Shown: positions 1-10,740, numbered from the stretch's first letter. The stretch is 64,000 bases of DNA from Mesocentrotus franciscanus (GCA_037976565.1 CP137667.1:33585425-33649424), one strand, 5' to 3'. A program made the numbers and translations. The notes: a model not told the origin generated them from the letters alone.

Positions 1-504
1 GGACACCTCCCCCACCACCCCCACCACTCTAGCCCCTAATCATCCAGGCTACATGACTATGCCTTCCCTCTTTTCATCACCCTTAAACAATACTGCCCTC
101 TGTTCATTAATAATAAAAACCCTTAGATTCAATAACCAGTGTGTCACTTTAAAATCCGCCTGTGCGCGCCCATGTGCACGGCCGTATGACACAACGTATG
201 TATTATATGCATGTAGAGCTGTTAACTGAAGTTAGAAACCCAAAATAATAAAACACACTAAAGTATAGGATAACCGAACTCGCCCATGTGCACGGCCGTA
301 TGACACAACGTATGTATTATATGCATGTAGAGCTGTTAACTGAAGTTAGAAACCCAAAATAATAAAACACACTAAAGTATAGGATAACCGAACTTTCAAC
401 TTTGTTTGGGTGACATTTCCGAGCATCCGAATGCTTCCGAAGACGTTGCTTCCAAGACCTATGATGCCGAAGATGACGTTCTGTGTGACGTCACAGGTCT
501 ACTA
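1..504. repeat. Left arm of a large inverted repeat
   Basis: This stretch is the reverse complement of 14127-14626 over its whole length. The clear differences are an 18-bp block present only here near 115 and a 12-bp block present only in the other arm. It contains two tandem copies (about 167-282 and 284-394) of a ~113-bp unit that includes CATGTGCACGGCCGTATGAC. The window starts inside the arm, so its outer end is unknown. It may be the terminal inverted repeat of a large element or one of two inverted copies of a dispersed repeat. Confidence 0.85.
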
Positions 505-2095
505 AATAAAATAATAAAATTCACTTTTGGCTCAGATATATACTGTTTCGTATGTTTTTCAGCGTTTTAACCCTCTTGAAACCATTCTAAGGCGTTCCAT
601 GCGATACAATGTCAAAATGTTGGCTACAACATACATATCTGGGGCATTTTAGGTCATTACGTACCTGGTATTTTACTACGAAAGTAATTAAGAGTGTTCC
701 GTTAAAGCCCTAGTCGTGTGGTGCGCCACCTACCGGTGGTTCCGGGAACATTGCGTCTAGATCGTTTGCCTGTTGGTACGTCTGGAGTATCAAAGGTCGA
801 TAAATTTAAGATCAGACCTTCGAAGGGTCATTTTATCTCATTTTGATCTGACAATTTGATGTCTACCAAAACTGTCAATTCGTTGCTGAAATATTATCAA
901 GCCAAAAGAAGAAACATTAGAATTTCTATTTTAAATTGAAATAAATTATATAGGAGAAATAAGTAGAGGATACAATCATGATTTTGGTACTAGGGGATTA
1001 ACATGGACATAATGCACTTGTTTACATGACCACATTATCTCTTATTTATACCTCCAATGTTTTCTGACTGTTTTCAAAACAATATCATGTTTGTCGATCA
1101 TAGTTCTATATGTAGCTTGGTGTCTCATGTTAATTTTTAGTGGAAAAGCAATCTAAGCAACAATTTCTGAATTTTAGCGACAATCGTTCGCCATTGCTGC
1201 TCTTTAATACTACTATGACGTGCAGTAACAAATTGAAATTTCAGGACTCATGATAAATTCGTTTAACATTCGATTCCACTTGGTTGATTCTATTGTTCGG
1301 ATTATTTAGCAGAGCGAGATAGAAATTGACATTCTCATGGCTTTGCATTATTGTTCATCGTCTTTACAATGCTACACGTATTTGAACAATATTTGGTGAC
1401 AAAAGACGGCATTTCTATGTAGCGTCAAAAGCCGTCAAATAACAAAAACCTGGCAGATAAAAAGATCCTCAGTAGGCCTACTGGGTCTAATAATTTAAAG
1501 AAAACTTAATTTGAACCCGGCCATATTCTGTCTCTGTCTCTCTGTCTCTCTCTCTGTCTCTCTCTCTCTTGTTTGTCATTGCCTTCATTTTTCCTCGCTT
1601 ACTTCTATACCACGGAATATGTAATGTGTATGTGTATGCCTCAATCATTGAGAATATAATCACTAATATCACTGAAATTATTCTTCTCCTACCCCTTCTT
1701 CTTCATTTACTTCTTCATAGTAGTAGTTAAAGCGGCAGCAGTATCATAATAATCATTATTATCATTGTTATATTTATTATTATAGTAAATATCGTAATTA
1801 TAATCATTATTATAGTGATTATTATTTGTTATTGTTATTATTCTTATAGTTATTTGTATGATTCTTCTTTTTATCATACACAATACGTCATGTGCCAAGA
1901 ATTTATTGCTATGATACATCTAAGATGTCTACCAAAACTGTCAATTCGTTGCTGAACTTTATCAAGCGTGGAAAACAACGAATGGTAGGCCTATACACTT
2001 CGTAAATTATAGTCACCGCCGGCTATTTTACGAAACGGCGCAAAACGTGAACGCGCGCGTGACACGTGATACGTGACACATGGCTGTTCGTTAAT
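505..2095. other. Unassigned intergenic DNA
   Basis: I see no convincing exon. A TCTC/GTCTC microsatellite lies at 1527-1570 and an ATT/ATA-rich tract at 1738-1860. A ~34-bp sequence (GATGTCTACCAAAACTGTCA and following bases) occurs at about 858 and again at about 1923 in the same orientation. A short palindrome CCACCTACCGGTGG lies near 727. Confidence 0.5.
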
Positions 2096-2099
2096 TTGC

Positions 2100-2445
2100 A
2101 AGCCGTCCAAAGTTGGTTTCTATTCATGGTCCCATTGGGTTCTATTGGTCTTATTGCCTATTGGTTTCTATTGGTTCTATCGGTCCTGTTGGTTTCTATT
2201 AGTCCTATTGGTTTCTATATATTGGTCCCATTGGGTTCTATTGGTCTTATTGGTTTCTAACGGTCCTATCGGGCCTATTATTTTCTATTGGTCTTATTGG
2301 TTTCTATTGGTCCTATTGGTTTCTATTGGTCCAATTGGTTTCTATTGAGTATTAATTGGTCCTATTGGTTTCTATGATGGGTCCTATATATTAATTGGTT
2401 TCTCATGATTGGTTTCTGATGGTTTGAATGGTCTCTATGGGATTC
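2100..2445 (+). repeat. Minisatellite of GGTTTCTATTGGTCCTATT units
   Basis: About 15 imperfect copies of a ~20-bp unit (TTGGTTTCTATTGGTCCTAT) run without spacers and degrade toward the right, where units become ATGGGTCCTATATATTAATT. Open frames across it are compositional and not treated as genes. A similar but distinct GGTTTCAATT-type repeat fills 35849-37832. Confidence 0.85.
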
Positions 2446-2471
2446 AATTCTATGGGTCCAACAAAAACCAA

Positions 2472-3218
2472 TAGAGTGGTGAAGTGTGACGTCATCAAAA
2501 ATCTATTTTTGGAATTTCTCAATTTTTTTCTTCATTTTCCGAAAGACCACCAAAAATAATGACCAAATGTCGAAAACCAATTGAATAGGTTATAAGTATT
2601 GGCTCGATCACGCTGCATGAGCTGACCATAACTTATTCAGATGGTCATATCTCGGCCAATACTTTGACATATTCAATTGGTTTTCGACATTTGGACATTA
2701 TTTTTTATGCTCTTTCGGAAAATGAAGAAAAAATTAAGAAATTCCAAAAATTGATTTTTATGACGTCACAGCTTCGGTAGGCTATTCCAACAGAAATACC
2801 GAAGCTGTCACGTCATAAAAATCTATTTTTTGAATTTCTCAATTTTTTCTTCACTTTCCGAAAGAGCATCAAAAAATAATATCCAAATGTCGAAAACCAA
2901 TTGAATATGTAAAGTATTGGCCGAGATATGACCATCTGAATAAATAGATTGCTAGCTATAGGCCTATATGGCCGGAACTCGGTGTTATTGCTCAGCTCCT
3001 AATGTTATGAACCAGAGCAATATAACAGTGACTGACTGAGTTCCCATAGACAATCTTTTTATTCAGATGGTCATATCTTAGCCAATACTTAACCTATTCA
3101 ATTGGTTTTCAACATTTGGACATTATTTTTGGTGGTCTTTCGGAAAATGAAGGAAAAAAAATCGAGAAATTCCAAAAATAGATTTTTTTTTTTGATGACG
3201 TCACACTTCACCACTCTA
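2472..3218. mobile_element. Foldback MITE, compound, with CRE-like motifs
   Basis: The two ends are inverted copies: TAGAGTGGTGAAGTGTGACG at 2472 and its complement ending at 3218, followed inward by ~120 bp of further complementarity. A second, inner inverted pair (about 2640-2780 and 2795-2940) carries the same sequence, so four alternating-orientation copies of one ~140-bp module are present. The octamer TGACGTCA occurs at 2487, 2761 and 3196. A 293-bp relative lies at 34803-35095. No transposase frame is present, so it is non-autonomous. TA target use in the relative suggests a Tc1/mariner-type partner, which is an inference. Confidence 0.8.
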
Positions 3219-3989
3219 TATTTTCGACCTGGGATCTAGGATCGGAAGTGCTGCTCCCGTGTGTAAAATGTGCTGTAGCTAAGCTGTATCGCTCTGGACG
3301 TAAGATATTTGCTAATATTTTCTTATTTTTAAATATGATTTGTAATTTTCGTAGGCATGCATGCAATGAAGTGGCATAAAATTCATCGAGGCGACTGTCC
3401 AATATCGGTCGGGTGCAGGTGGGAATTAAGGGGTGATTTTGGACGCATTTTAATTAGGGTTTGTTACTTCGTACATATCTAGGCCACTACTACACTAGTA
3501 TACTACTACTAGGCCTACTTACTACTAGTACTACTAGTACTAGTAGACCCACACATAGCTGCATCGCTATCCTGGCTGTGTATTAAAACCCGTTTTATTG
3601 ATCTCAACATTTCAAACACCATTGTACAAAATTAAACTGATTTCACTCAAAATCGGTACTTAACTAAAGATCTAGAGTTTAGTGACAATTGATGACACCT
3701 AAATAGAGTCTAGCAGTAAAATACATTTTTTTGAACTCACCGATATTAGAAAGAATAATTTAAAAATAAAAATCGTAAGCTTACAGTTTTATCGGCATGA
3801 TTGTGTGCATTTGTGTGTTGTAAGTCTATTGACTATTCACGTGTGAAATTGCTGCCTATTAGTATTAGCACATGGTACAGCGCTAGAGGTCCATACGCAG
3901 TATTGACTCTATGCTTTGCTGGAGTGAGTAGGCTAGACCTACTAGTAGTAACATCAAACATGGCTCTCTGTGCACCTCTAGAGACTAGA
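3219..3989. other. Unassigned intergenic DNA
   Basis: No supported gene. A cluster of TACTAGTA-type palindromic triplets lies at 3485-3550 and the remainder is AT-rich single-copy-looking sequence. Confidence 0.4.
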
Positions 3990-4125
3990 CCCTATGTAGA
4001 CCGAAGACTTCTGTCTCTTTCGTTCGTTAGCCTCTGCCGATTTGGGTAGGGTCGGAGCCGACCCTACCCAAATCAGAGGCTAACGAATGAAAGAGACAGA
4101 AATTTTCGGTCTAGATCTAGACCCT
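3990..4125. repeat. Near-perfect long palindrome (2-nt loop)
   Basis: Arms of about 65 bp face each other around the dinucleotide AG at 4056-4057. The inner 18 bp (TTTGGGTAGGGTCGG side) pairs almost perfectly with CCGACCCTACCCAAATC, and the match continues outward through GTTAGCCTCTG/CAGAGGCTAAC, AAGAGACAG and the CTAGACC motifs, with a few indels. The arms are too long and the loop too short for a typical animal pre-miRNA. A cruciform, a foldback transposon remnant or a sequencing/assembly fold are all possible. Confidence 0.8.
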
Positions 4126-4557
4126 AGGCTATGGTAGTATGGAGTATGGCTATGGCAGTATGGGAGCCGTTTAACTTTAAGGCTTGGTGATATCAATAAT
4201 AAAAAATATCAATATTTCACATTATCACCAAGCCCTTAAGGCTAAAATTTCTCACAAACCAGTAAGGCAGTATGGCTAAACTTGAACTTTGAAGTTATAA
4301 AAAACTTATATAATAGGCCTAGACCTATAGATCTAGATCTAGACTTGGAATACGTGGGAAAACTACAAAAAATTACTTGGCCTGACCCTGAGGATGAAAA
4401 CATAATTACATAACGATTGGACTATAGATCTAGAGTATAGTCTAGTAAAATTTGGAGATGCAGTGCCCATTGGGATTAATCAGTAATGCATGATCGAACT
4501 TATCGAAGTCAACTTTCGAAGGGTAAGTAAGTGAGATTAAACTGTAAAAGAATCACA

Positions 4558-4935
4558 TTGAGGCGAGTTGGCTCAGTCGGTAAAGGCTAAGTGTCTGCCT
4601 GTCAAACCAAAGATCTCGGGTTCGAATCCCACCAAGGCGGATGACTGAAGCCTGCGTTGTGTGTTAACGTGCCCCTCCCATTGTTTCATAGACACAGGCT
4701 ATATGTTAAGTGGAAAACGCTCCGTCCCTCGGATAGGACGTTAAATGGAGGCCCCGTGTACAGGAGAGTCACCACCCTTGCACTTTAAGAACCCACTGCA
4801 CTATTCGTATAATTAAGACTAAGAGTAGGGAGAAACCCCTGTGTAGTGGTCCACCTGCACACCCCAATCGGGCCGAGTATATACGGCATCTGCAAGAATC
4901 TTCAGTATTGAAGGAGGCAGATTATCTTGAAGAAA
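4558..4935 (+). mobile_element. tRNA-derived SINE
   Basis: The head has an RNA polymerase III A box (TGGCTCAGTCGGTA at 4569) and a canonical B box (GGTTCGAATCC at 4619), spaced as in a tRNA. The 3' side does not close an acceptor stem and continues into a ~300-bp body with CGGATAGGACGTTAAATGG at about 4732, so this is a SINE rather than a tRNA gene. A closely similar CGGAT..GACGTTAAA motif occurs in the body of the SINE-like sequence at 36963-37125, suggesting a shared central domain. The right end is approximate. Confidence 0.8.
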
Positions 4936-5344
4936 AAGAAGTCTTAAGTCTTTATATTATTAACTAAGCGCGGAAGCTTCGAGTTCCATCAAATTATTAG
5001 AGAAAGATGACAATTCGTTAATTGTACAGTTCTCGACTCTAAATCCTTGTCTGAATTCAGTTTCCCCCCTCCCACGCGAAGCGTGAAAGCTTTGACGTTT
5101 CATTAAATTTATTATTAGAGAAAGAAGACGATCGATTCGTTGGATTGTTCTCGACTCTTAATCCTTGTCTGGATTCAGTTTCCCCCTCCGAATGCGTGAA
5201 GCTTTGAAGTTTCATTAAATTATTTAGAAAAAGAAGACGATTCGTTGTACTGTTCTCAACTCTTGTCTTTATCTGCTCCTTTCTCTAGCTCCTACGTCCT
5301 CTCCCTTTTTTTCTCTTCTCTCTTTTTTTATCCCCTCGCCGACA

Positions 5345-6067
5345 AATTTGGTTTCCGATCAATAACTTCAGTAATGTTTGACGGATTTTACTGAAGTTTG
5401 ATATGAAGGTACATGGCATCAAAATACAGACTAAGTTCGATTTCAGAGTATGTAGGTCAAAGGTCAAAGCTCATTAAATATGCGAAAAAATACACACCTG
5501 GTTTCCGATCGATAACTTCAGTGATGTTTGACGGATTTTGATGAAGTTTGATATGAAGGTTCATGGTATCAAAATACAGGCTGAGTTCGATTTCGGAGTA
5601 TGTAGGTCAAAGGTCAAAGGTCATAGCTCATAAAATATGCGAATCTGGTTTCCGATCGATAACTTTTAATAATGTTTGACGGATTTTAATGAAATTTTAT
5701 ATGAAGGTACATGGAATCAAAACACAGCCTAAGTTCAATTTCGAGTATGTAGGTCAAAGGTCATAGCTCATTAAATATGCGAATCTGGTTTCCGATCGAT
5801 AACTTAAGTAACGTTTGACAGATTTTAATCAAATTTGATATGAAGGTTCATGGTATCAAAACACAGCCTAAGTTCAATTTCCGAGTATGTAGGTCAAAGG
5901 TCATAGCTCATTAAATATGCGAATCTGGTTTCCGATCGATGACTTTAGTAATGTTTGACAGATTTTAATGAAATTTGATATGAAGGTACATAGTATCAAA
6001 ACACAGCCTAAGTTCAATTTCGGAGTATGTAGGTCAAAGGTGAAAGGTCATAGCTCATTAAATATGC
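5345..6067 (+). repeat. Satellite, five ~140-150-bp units
   Basis: Units begin with GGTTTCCGATC at 5350, 5500, 5647, 5787 and 5927. Each contains a GATATGAAGGTACATGG-like block and ends in AGGTCAAAGGTCA followed by TAGCTCATTAAATATGCG. Period shrinks from 150 to 140 bp along the array. The AGGTCA direct repeats with 1-bp spacing match the DR1 element recognised by nuclear receptors such as RXR/HNF4-type proteins. Function here is not shown. Confidence 0.9.
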
Positions 6068-6217
6068 AAAAACACCTAATTATATATGTGAAAATGTGGT
6101 TAACTTCCTTGCCTAGTAATATAATAGTATAGTCAAATGGAGGTAACTTGTTCTGACGTACATAGACCGTTTGTACCCTGCGAGGGGATGCGACGCTTTG
6201 CGTTGACTTTTCTAGTT

Positions 6218-6279
6218 TTTTTTTTTTTGTCGGCCTTTTTTGGGGGGCGACCGCCCCCACCGCCCCCGGCTACGCGCCT
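6218..6279. mobile_element. Terminal fragment with GGCTACGCGCCTG end
   Basis: A GGGGGGCGACCGCCCCCACC block ends in CCGGCTACGCGCCTG. A similar block in the opposite orientation (CAGGCACCTAGCCAGGG...GGGCGGTCGCCCC) lies at 43609-43660. The CAGGCGCGTAGCC end is a recurrent invertebrate DNA-transposon terminus, but no second end or target duplication is visible. Confidence 0.45.
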
Positions 6280-6280
6280 G

Positions 6281-6356
6281 AGCTGAGTTGATGAGATAAC
6301 CACCTGTCAGTGACCCAACTATTTAAATCCCTCCTGGCCAAACTAGTGCAGAGGGA
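6281..6356 (+). repeat. Partial copy of the AAAGCCCCACTG MITE
   Basis: It carries the right half of the family (GAGCTGAGTTGATGAGATAA through CCTGGCCAAACTAGTGCAGAG). Fuller copies are at 6600, 11340 and 32693. Confidence 0.8.
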
Positions 6357-6429
6357 TGATATTAACCTCTGATTAGTATGATAAAACTATTTTTATTTTT
6401 AAATGATTTCAATAAAAACTAAGTTACCC

Positions 6430-6580
6430 TTGAACCCAAAGTGTTGAGTATCTTGACTTGGCGTTCTCACCTTGTCTTGAAAATTGATCTTTGGAATATT
6501 AAACTCTCCTGGCCATGACCTGTAAACCAATGAAACACTGCTCTTTTGTATTGGTACACATGGCTTGAAGAACATGTTAG
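6430..6580. repeat. Dispersed repeat shared with 30600-30757
   Basis: About 150 bp including CACCTTGTCTTGAAAATTGA is the reverse complement of 30600-30757, which lies in intron 5 of MRPL37, with only scattered differences. No terminal repeats or coding potential are visible, so its class is unknown. Confidence 0.75.
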
Positions 6581-6599
6581 CCTCTTAATTGTGACCATG

Positions 6600-6874
6600 A
6601 AAGCCCCACTGTACTGCTTGCATAGCTATACTTGCTCCCTCTATATAGAAAACAATGCCTAAGCGGTGCCCGTTGGTCCCCCATGATCCTCTTTTTCTTA
6701 TGTTAATTGAGAGCTGAGTTGATGAGATAACCACCTGTCAGTGACCACGCTAATCCCTCCTGGCCAAACTAGTGCAGAGGGGCTTTCAATTAACATAAGC
6801 AAAAGAGGATCATGGGTGACCAACGGCACCGCTAGGCATTGCAAGTAGCTACAAGTAATACAGTGGGGCTTTAA
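6600..6874. mobile_element. MITE with AAAGCCCCACTG ends plus inverted half-copy
   Basis: A complete ~187-bp copy runs from AAAGCCCCACTGTACTGC to GTGCAGAGGGGCTTT (6786). It is followed directly by an inverted partial copy ending in TACAGTGGGGCTTT at about 6874. Internal landmarks are TATATAGAAAACAATGCC and CCTGGCCAAACTAGTGCAG. There is no coding capacity. Confidence 0.75.
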
Positions 6875-7008
6875 AGTAACAGTATGCTTTATCCTGAATT
6901 TGTATGTATTTTTAGTTGTTTGTTTTTTCTTCCACTATAGGCCTTACCTGTGAGTTCTTCAGGAGCTTAGTATTGGGTTTAAAGATTGATACTGTCTTTA
7001 CCGAGTCC

Positions 7009-7299
7009 TGGGGGGTGTTTCACAAAGACTAAGATCGACTTTCAGTTGGACTTAAGTATAACAGGCCGTTCATGCCATTGGTTGCTATCCCAATTGGTCT
7101 CTAAATTATAATCTTTAGATAATATTTTTTCCTTCAATAATGAATTATCAAAAATGTAAGTTTTGTAGATTTTTACCATGATTTGTACATCCCTTGAGAG
7201 ACCAATGCCAGTAAATAATGATAGCAAACAATGGCATGAACGGCCTGTTATACTTAAGTCCAACTTAAAGTCGATCTTAGTCGTTAGAACACCCCTGGA
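7009..7299. mobile_element. MITE with ~75-bp terminal inverted repeats
   Basis: The left arm (GGGGGGTGTTTCACAAAGAC through TATAACAGGCCGTTCATGCC) is mirrored by the right arm ending GTCGATCTTAGTCGTTAGAAC. Arms are highly similar with an AT-rich ~130-bp centre. No target duplication was identified with certainty. Confidence 0.75.
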
Positions 7300-7871
7300 A
7301 AATGAAATTGCATGTCATGAGAAATTGGATTTAAGAAATTAACAATTGTTTATCAATTATCATGCAACTGTTCAGTTGTTTTCGCTTGTTTGTAGGTCTT
7401 GTACAATGCTGAATCCAGAATTCCCTAACTGGGGAAGGGGCACATGTGTTAAAAAGAAAAATGCTGATAAGTTTTTGTTTAAAGAAGATTCTCTTATTCC
7501 AGAAGCAATAATTTTGCTTTTACAAAAAATCTCTGAAGTAAGATAAATTTGTGTGTAAAGGGGGGCGTATGTGCACAGATTTGCGGGAGGGCACGCAAGT
7601 ATTTTTAGAAGTGTTGACATGTAGTTCTGTTGCATTGTAAATTTGTCAGTGTATGACTAACTTCTTTCAAATTAAGCTTCTTCAGAAATCAAAGTGAACT
7701 TAAGAACATGACTCCATCAAGCAACACTACATTATTAATTTATCAATTTGATTTGATCCCTCAAAATCCTCAAATTCTAAACCAGTTATCAAGACTAATT
7801 AACTGATTTTGAATTCTCAATAATTTGTTCTTTCTCTTTTTTCTTCTACTTGCAATATCTTTTACAAAAGC

Positions 7872-8469
7872 ATGTCCAGAGAGAAGAGCAACATGGAATC
7901 AATTATGAAAGAAACAATGGACAACCCACAACCAACCAAGAAATTAGGATACACAACCCTCATGGTCAAGGAAGAAGACTTTGAAGAGGACTTGGCAGAA
8001 GATGGTCATGCCAAACATCTATCTCAAAAGCCGACAGTGTTGGAAGAACCAGAAGTGGACATTTATTCTGTTTTAGTGAATGAAGAAAACTTGGCAGATG
8101 GCGGGAGAGATGATAGCAAGCCCCAAGGGACATACATGTATGTAGATCCTCAACCGAGGCATGTGAACTATGCGGGTTCCATTATTAAGAAAGAAGGTGA
8201 TTGCACAGAGGAAGATGGTGCCATAGAGATGAATTTACATCTATCAGATGAAGTATATTACCAGATTTTAAAGAAAGAAGATGTACATGTAGATGATGGC
8301 TGTAGTAAGGAAGACAATGGCAAGGGGATTAATGCTCTGCAACTGGGTGAAGTGAGTTACCAGACCTTAACGCGCTATGTAAAGGAAGAATCTTTGGATA
8401 GTGACTCTTTGGAAGGTGTAGTTAATGGTGCCAATTTGGGGATAATGCCACAGCCATCAGGTGAAGAAG
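7872..8469 (+). CDS. C2H2 zinc-finger protein 1, first coding exon (acidic N-terminus)
   Basis: This exon encodes about 199 residues of acidic sequence with no fingers. It contains four matches to the SUMO consensus (hydrophobic-K-x-E): MVKEED, IIKKEG, ILKKED and YVKEES. I take the ATG at 7872. An AG at 7869-7870 after a pyrimidine-rich tract suggests a 5' noncoding exon upstream, as at gene 2. The exon ends in phase 1 at a GTTAGT donor (8470), and joining to 9193 restores GGT in the same frame. Zinc-finger proteins with this layout are normally nuclear DNA-binding regulators, and no target is predictable. The intron 8470-9192 is otherwise unremarkable. Confidence 0.75.
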
Positions 8470-9192
8470 GTTAGTGCCATGGTAATTCAGCCTTGTTCAA
8501 GAAAATGTAGTTAACTGCCTCACAAAAATTGTGCAGTAATCTTACAGTGGGCTTTGTAGTTTTTTTATCACATTGTAGTATGAAGAATACAGGCCTTAGT
8601 TCAGTTGATCTACATTCTTTAACACCCAGCTTGCCAAGCTGACATTCTTTGTACAAATAAATGGGTTTCCTGTGCTGCAGGGGCTTTCCTGAAGCAGTTT
8701 ACTTCTACTGCATTGTCTGTATACAAGGCATTTTATGTATAAATCTAGTCCACTACCTGGACTGTTTCTGTGTCGCGTGCCCAATCAGCTGAGAAAATAA
8801 CACACCCTCAAAGTTAAACCGGAGACAGCCCTTGCCTTTCGTTTTCTCCCTCGATGGGCGTACTTTCGGGGGTTGGGCTGTGTGGGATGCGTGAAAGAGA
8901 GGAGGACAAAGATGATTGAAGAACAAAAAAAATATGTAAAAACGGACAGAATCTGGACTAGAAAAGTCTAGAATGAGGGGTCTACTAACACCCCCACCCC
9001 CCCCTGAAAAAAAAAAGATGACATAAATTGGTACTGGCAGGATAATTTCAGCAGCAATTGTTCGAGGCAAGTAAGAAAATGGGGGGTAAAGAATTGGGAC
9101 AGGGAAGATTACCATGTTACTATGAGAGTTCTTTAGAACAAGGTTCTGCTATATTTATTGTAACAATGAAAACTTTTGCTTTTTGTTATCAG

Positions 9193-10265
9193 GTGTGGAA
9201 CAGCATCTACTAATATCAGATGGTCGAGTACAACGGCTTGATGACGATTTCTCTTCACAAGCAGAGCGGGGAGCTCGTCTGGATTCATCCGAAAGTGAGA
9301 GTTTTACAAGTAGATGTGGCTCTTGTAACTTAGCCAACGATGGAACTTCTGGTCAAGAACAAAGTGTCGCTGAAAAAGAGACATCGGACCAGGGGCTTTC
9401 ACATCATGTTTATGGACAGATGAATACAGAAAGGACAAATGAAACTGACGAGAAGTGTGAAGAGACTTTAATTGAAGGCATAGGACAATCTTCCCAGTTC
9501 GGAGGTACAGAGAAAAATCTAGCCAAACCCTTGCTCACCGGCCACATTGCAGGAGAGCCGTACATGTCCCAGTGTCCATTTTGTAAGAAAGAATTTTCCA
9601 ATGTATTCAACGTTGAGTCACATAGTATTACTTGCCTTAGGAGACCTACAGGAGAAATGATTTATAAATGTTCTTTGTGTACTAACAAGAGATTTACCCA
9701 AAGTGTTCATCTTTTGAGACATGCGAGGAATTACCACAAAGGAAAGAAATCATCGTTCCAGTGTTGTCTCTGTAACGAAATATTTCCCTATTTAAGCTCT
9801 CTAATGAAACATGTGAAATCTCACTCCCAAGGATATCGCTGTTTTGTATGTGATTTAAGATTTTCCTCTGCGGATCATTTGTCAATGCATAAGATTTCCC
9901 ACAGAAGAGATCAACCCTGTGAGTGTGCTGTTTGTAAGAAAAGATTTCCTGACGGGTTAAGTCTGGCTTATCACACGAGAACCCATGTAGGAAGAATACC
10001 CTACCAGCATTCAGTTTGTGATTTAAAATTTTATGATGAGGAAAGGCCAACTGGAGTTAATGGACACAAGAGAATTCACACAGGAAAAAAGCTTCATGAG
10101 TGCCATATTTGCAACAAAATATTTCTGTATGAGAGGTATTTGACATCTCATATGAAACATGTATGCTCAGATTGCCATTTGTGTTTTTCTAATGAGAAAG
10201 GGCTCATGTCACATATGAAAACTCATACTGGTAAAACCTACCGGTATGTGTTCTGTATGTGGTGA
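9193..10265 (+). CDS. C2H2 zinc-finger protein 1, finger exon, ends at a frameshift
   Basis: The exon starts after the acceptor TTTTGTTATCAG. About 120 residues of spacer precede eight C2H2 units beginning near residue 322 (YMSQCPFCKKEF..., then YKCSLC, FQCCLC, YRCFVC, CECAVC, YQHSVC, HECHIC, CSDCHLC). In the sixth the first zinc-binding Cys is His (YQHSVC), and the eighth has lost the usual linker, so two fingers are degenerate. The frame ends at a TGA at 10263, in the middle of what should be the next finger, because of a net +1 shift near 10245. The product as read is about 556 aa and lacks the last two fingers. This may be a recently inactivated gene, a truncated but used allele, or an assembly error. 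Confidence 0.75.
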
Positions 10266-10437
10266 AATGTTTCACAACAACTTTGATTTGTCATTGCATA
10301 TGAGGAGCTCGCACACAGAGGAAAAGCCCTATCAGTGTTCTGTTTGTAGTGAAAGATTTTCCAAGGCAAATAGTCTTTTGATCCATATGAAAAGCCACCC
10401 AGCAGAAAACCCTACCAATGTTTGGTTTGTACCGTAA
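10246..10437 (+). pseudogene. Out-of-frame last two zinc fingers of gene 1
   Basis: In the +1 frame the sequence continues with two well-formed fingers (CSVCGEMF...HMRSSH and YQCSVCSERF...HMKSH) joined by a TEEKP linker. It is therefore the displaced 3' end of the same coding sequence. After the last His the linker reads PAENPTN rather than a TGEKP-type linker, and the frame stops at 10435. From here on the DNA becomes the 66-bp tandem array. Confidence 0.8.
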
Positions 10438-10740
10438 TAGGGTGTGGTTTTCATGGAAAGCCACCCAGCAGAAAACCCCACCAATGTTTGGTTTGTACCG
10501 TAACAGGGTGTGGTTTCCCAGCAGAAAATCCTACCAATGTTTGGTTTGTACCATAGGAGGGTGTGGTTTCCCAGCAGAAAACCCTACCAATGTTTGGTTT
10601 GTACCGTAACAGGGTGTGGTTTTCATGAAAAGCCACCCAGCAGAAAACACTACAAATGTTTGGTTTGTACCGTAACGGGGTGTGGTTTTCATGAAAAGCC
10701 ACCCAGCAGAAAACGCTGCCAATGTTTGGTTTGTACCGTC
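10388..10740 (+). repeat. 66-bp minisatellite derived from a zinc-finger linker
   Basis: The block CACCCAGCAGAAAACCC occurs at 10396 and 10462 (66 bp apart), then as shortened 51-bp units at about 10518 and 10570, then at 10634 and 10700 (66 bp again). Each unit carries CCAATGTTTGGTTTGTACCG, which still reads YQCLVC-like in one frame. The array begins exactly where the final finger ends, so it arose by tandem duplication of coding DNA, with a 15-bp deletion in the middle units. Confidence 0.85.

Noticed and set aside
2066..2348. Hydrophobic frames resembling membrane segments
   Set aside because: They are translations of the 20-bp TTGGTTTCTATTGGTCC minisatellite in different frames.
4558..4640. 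A tRNA gene
   Set aside because: A and B boxes are good but the 3' side does not form an acceptor stem and runs into a SINE body.
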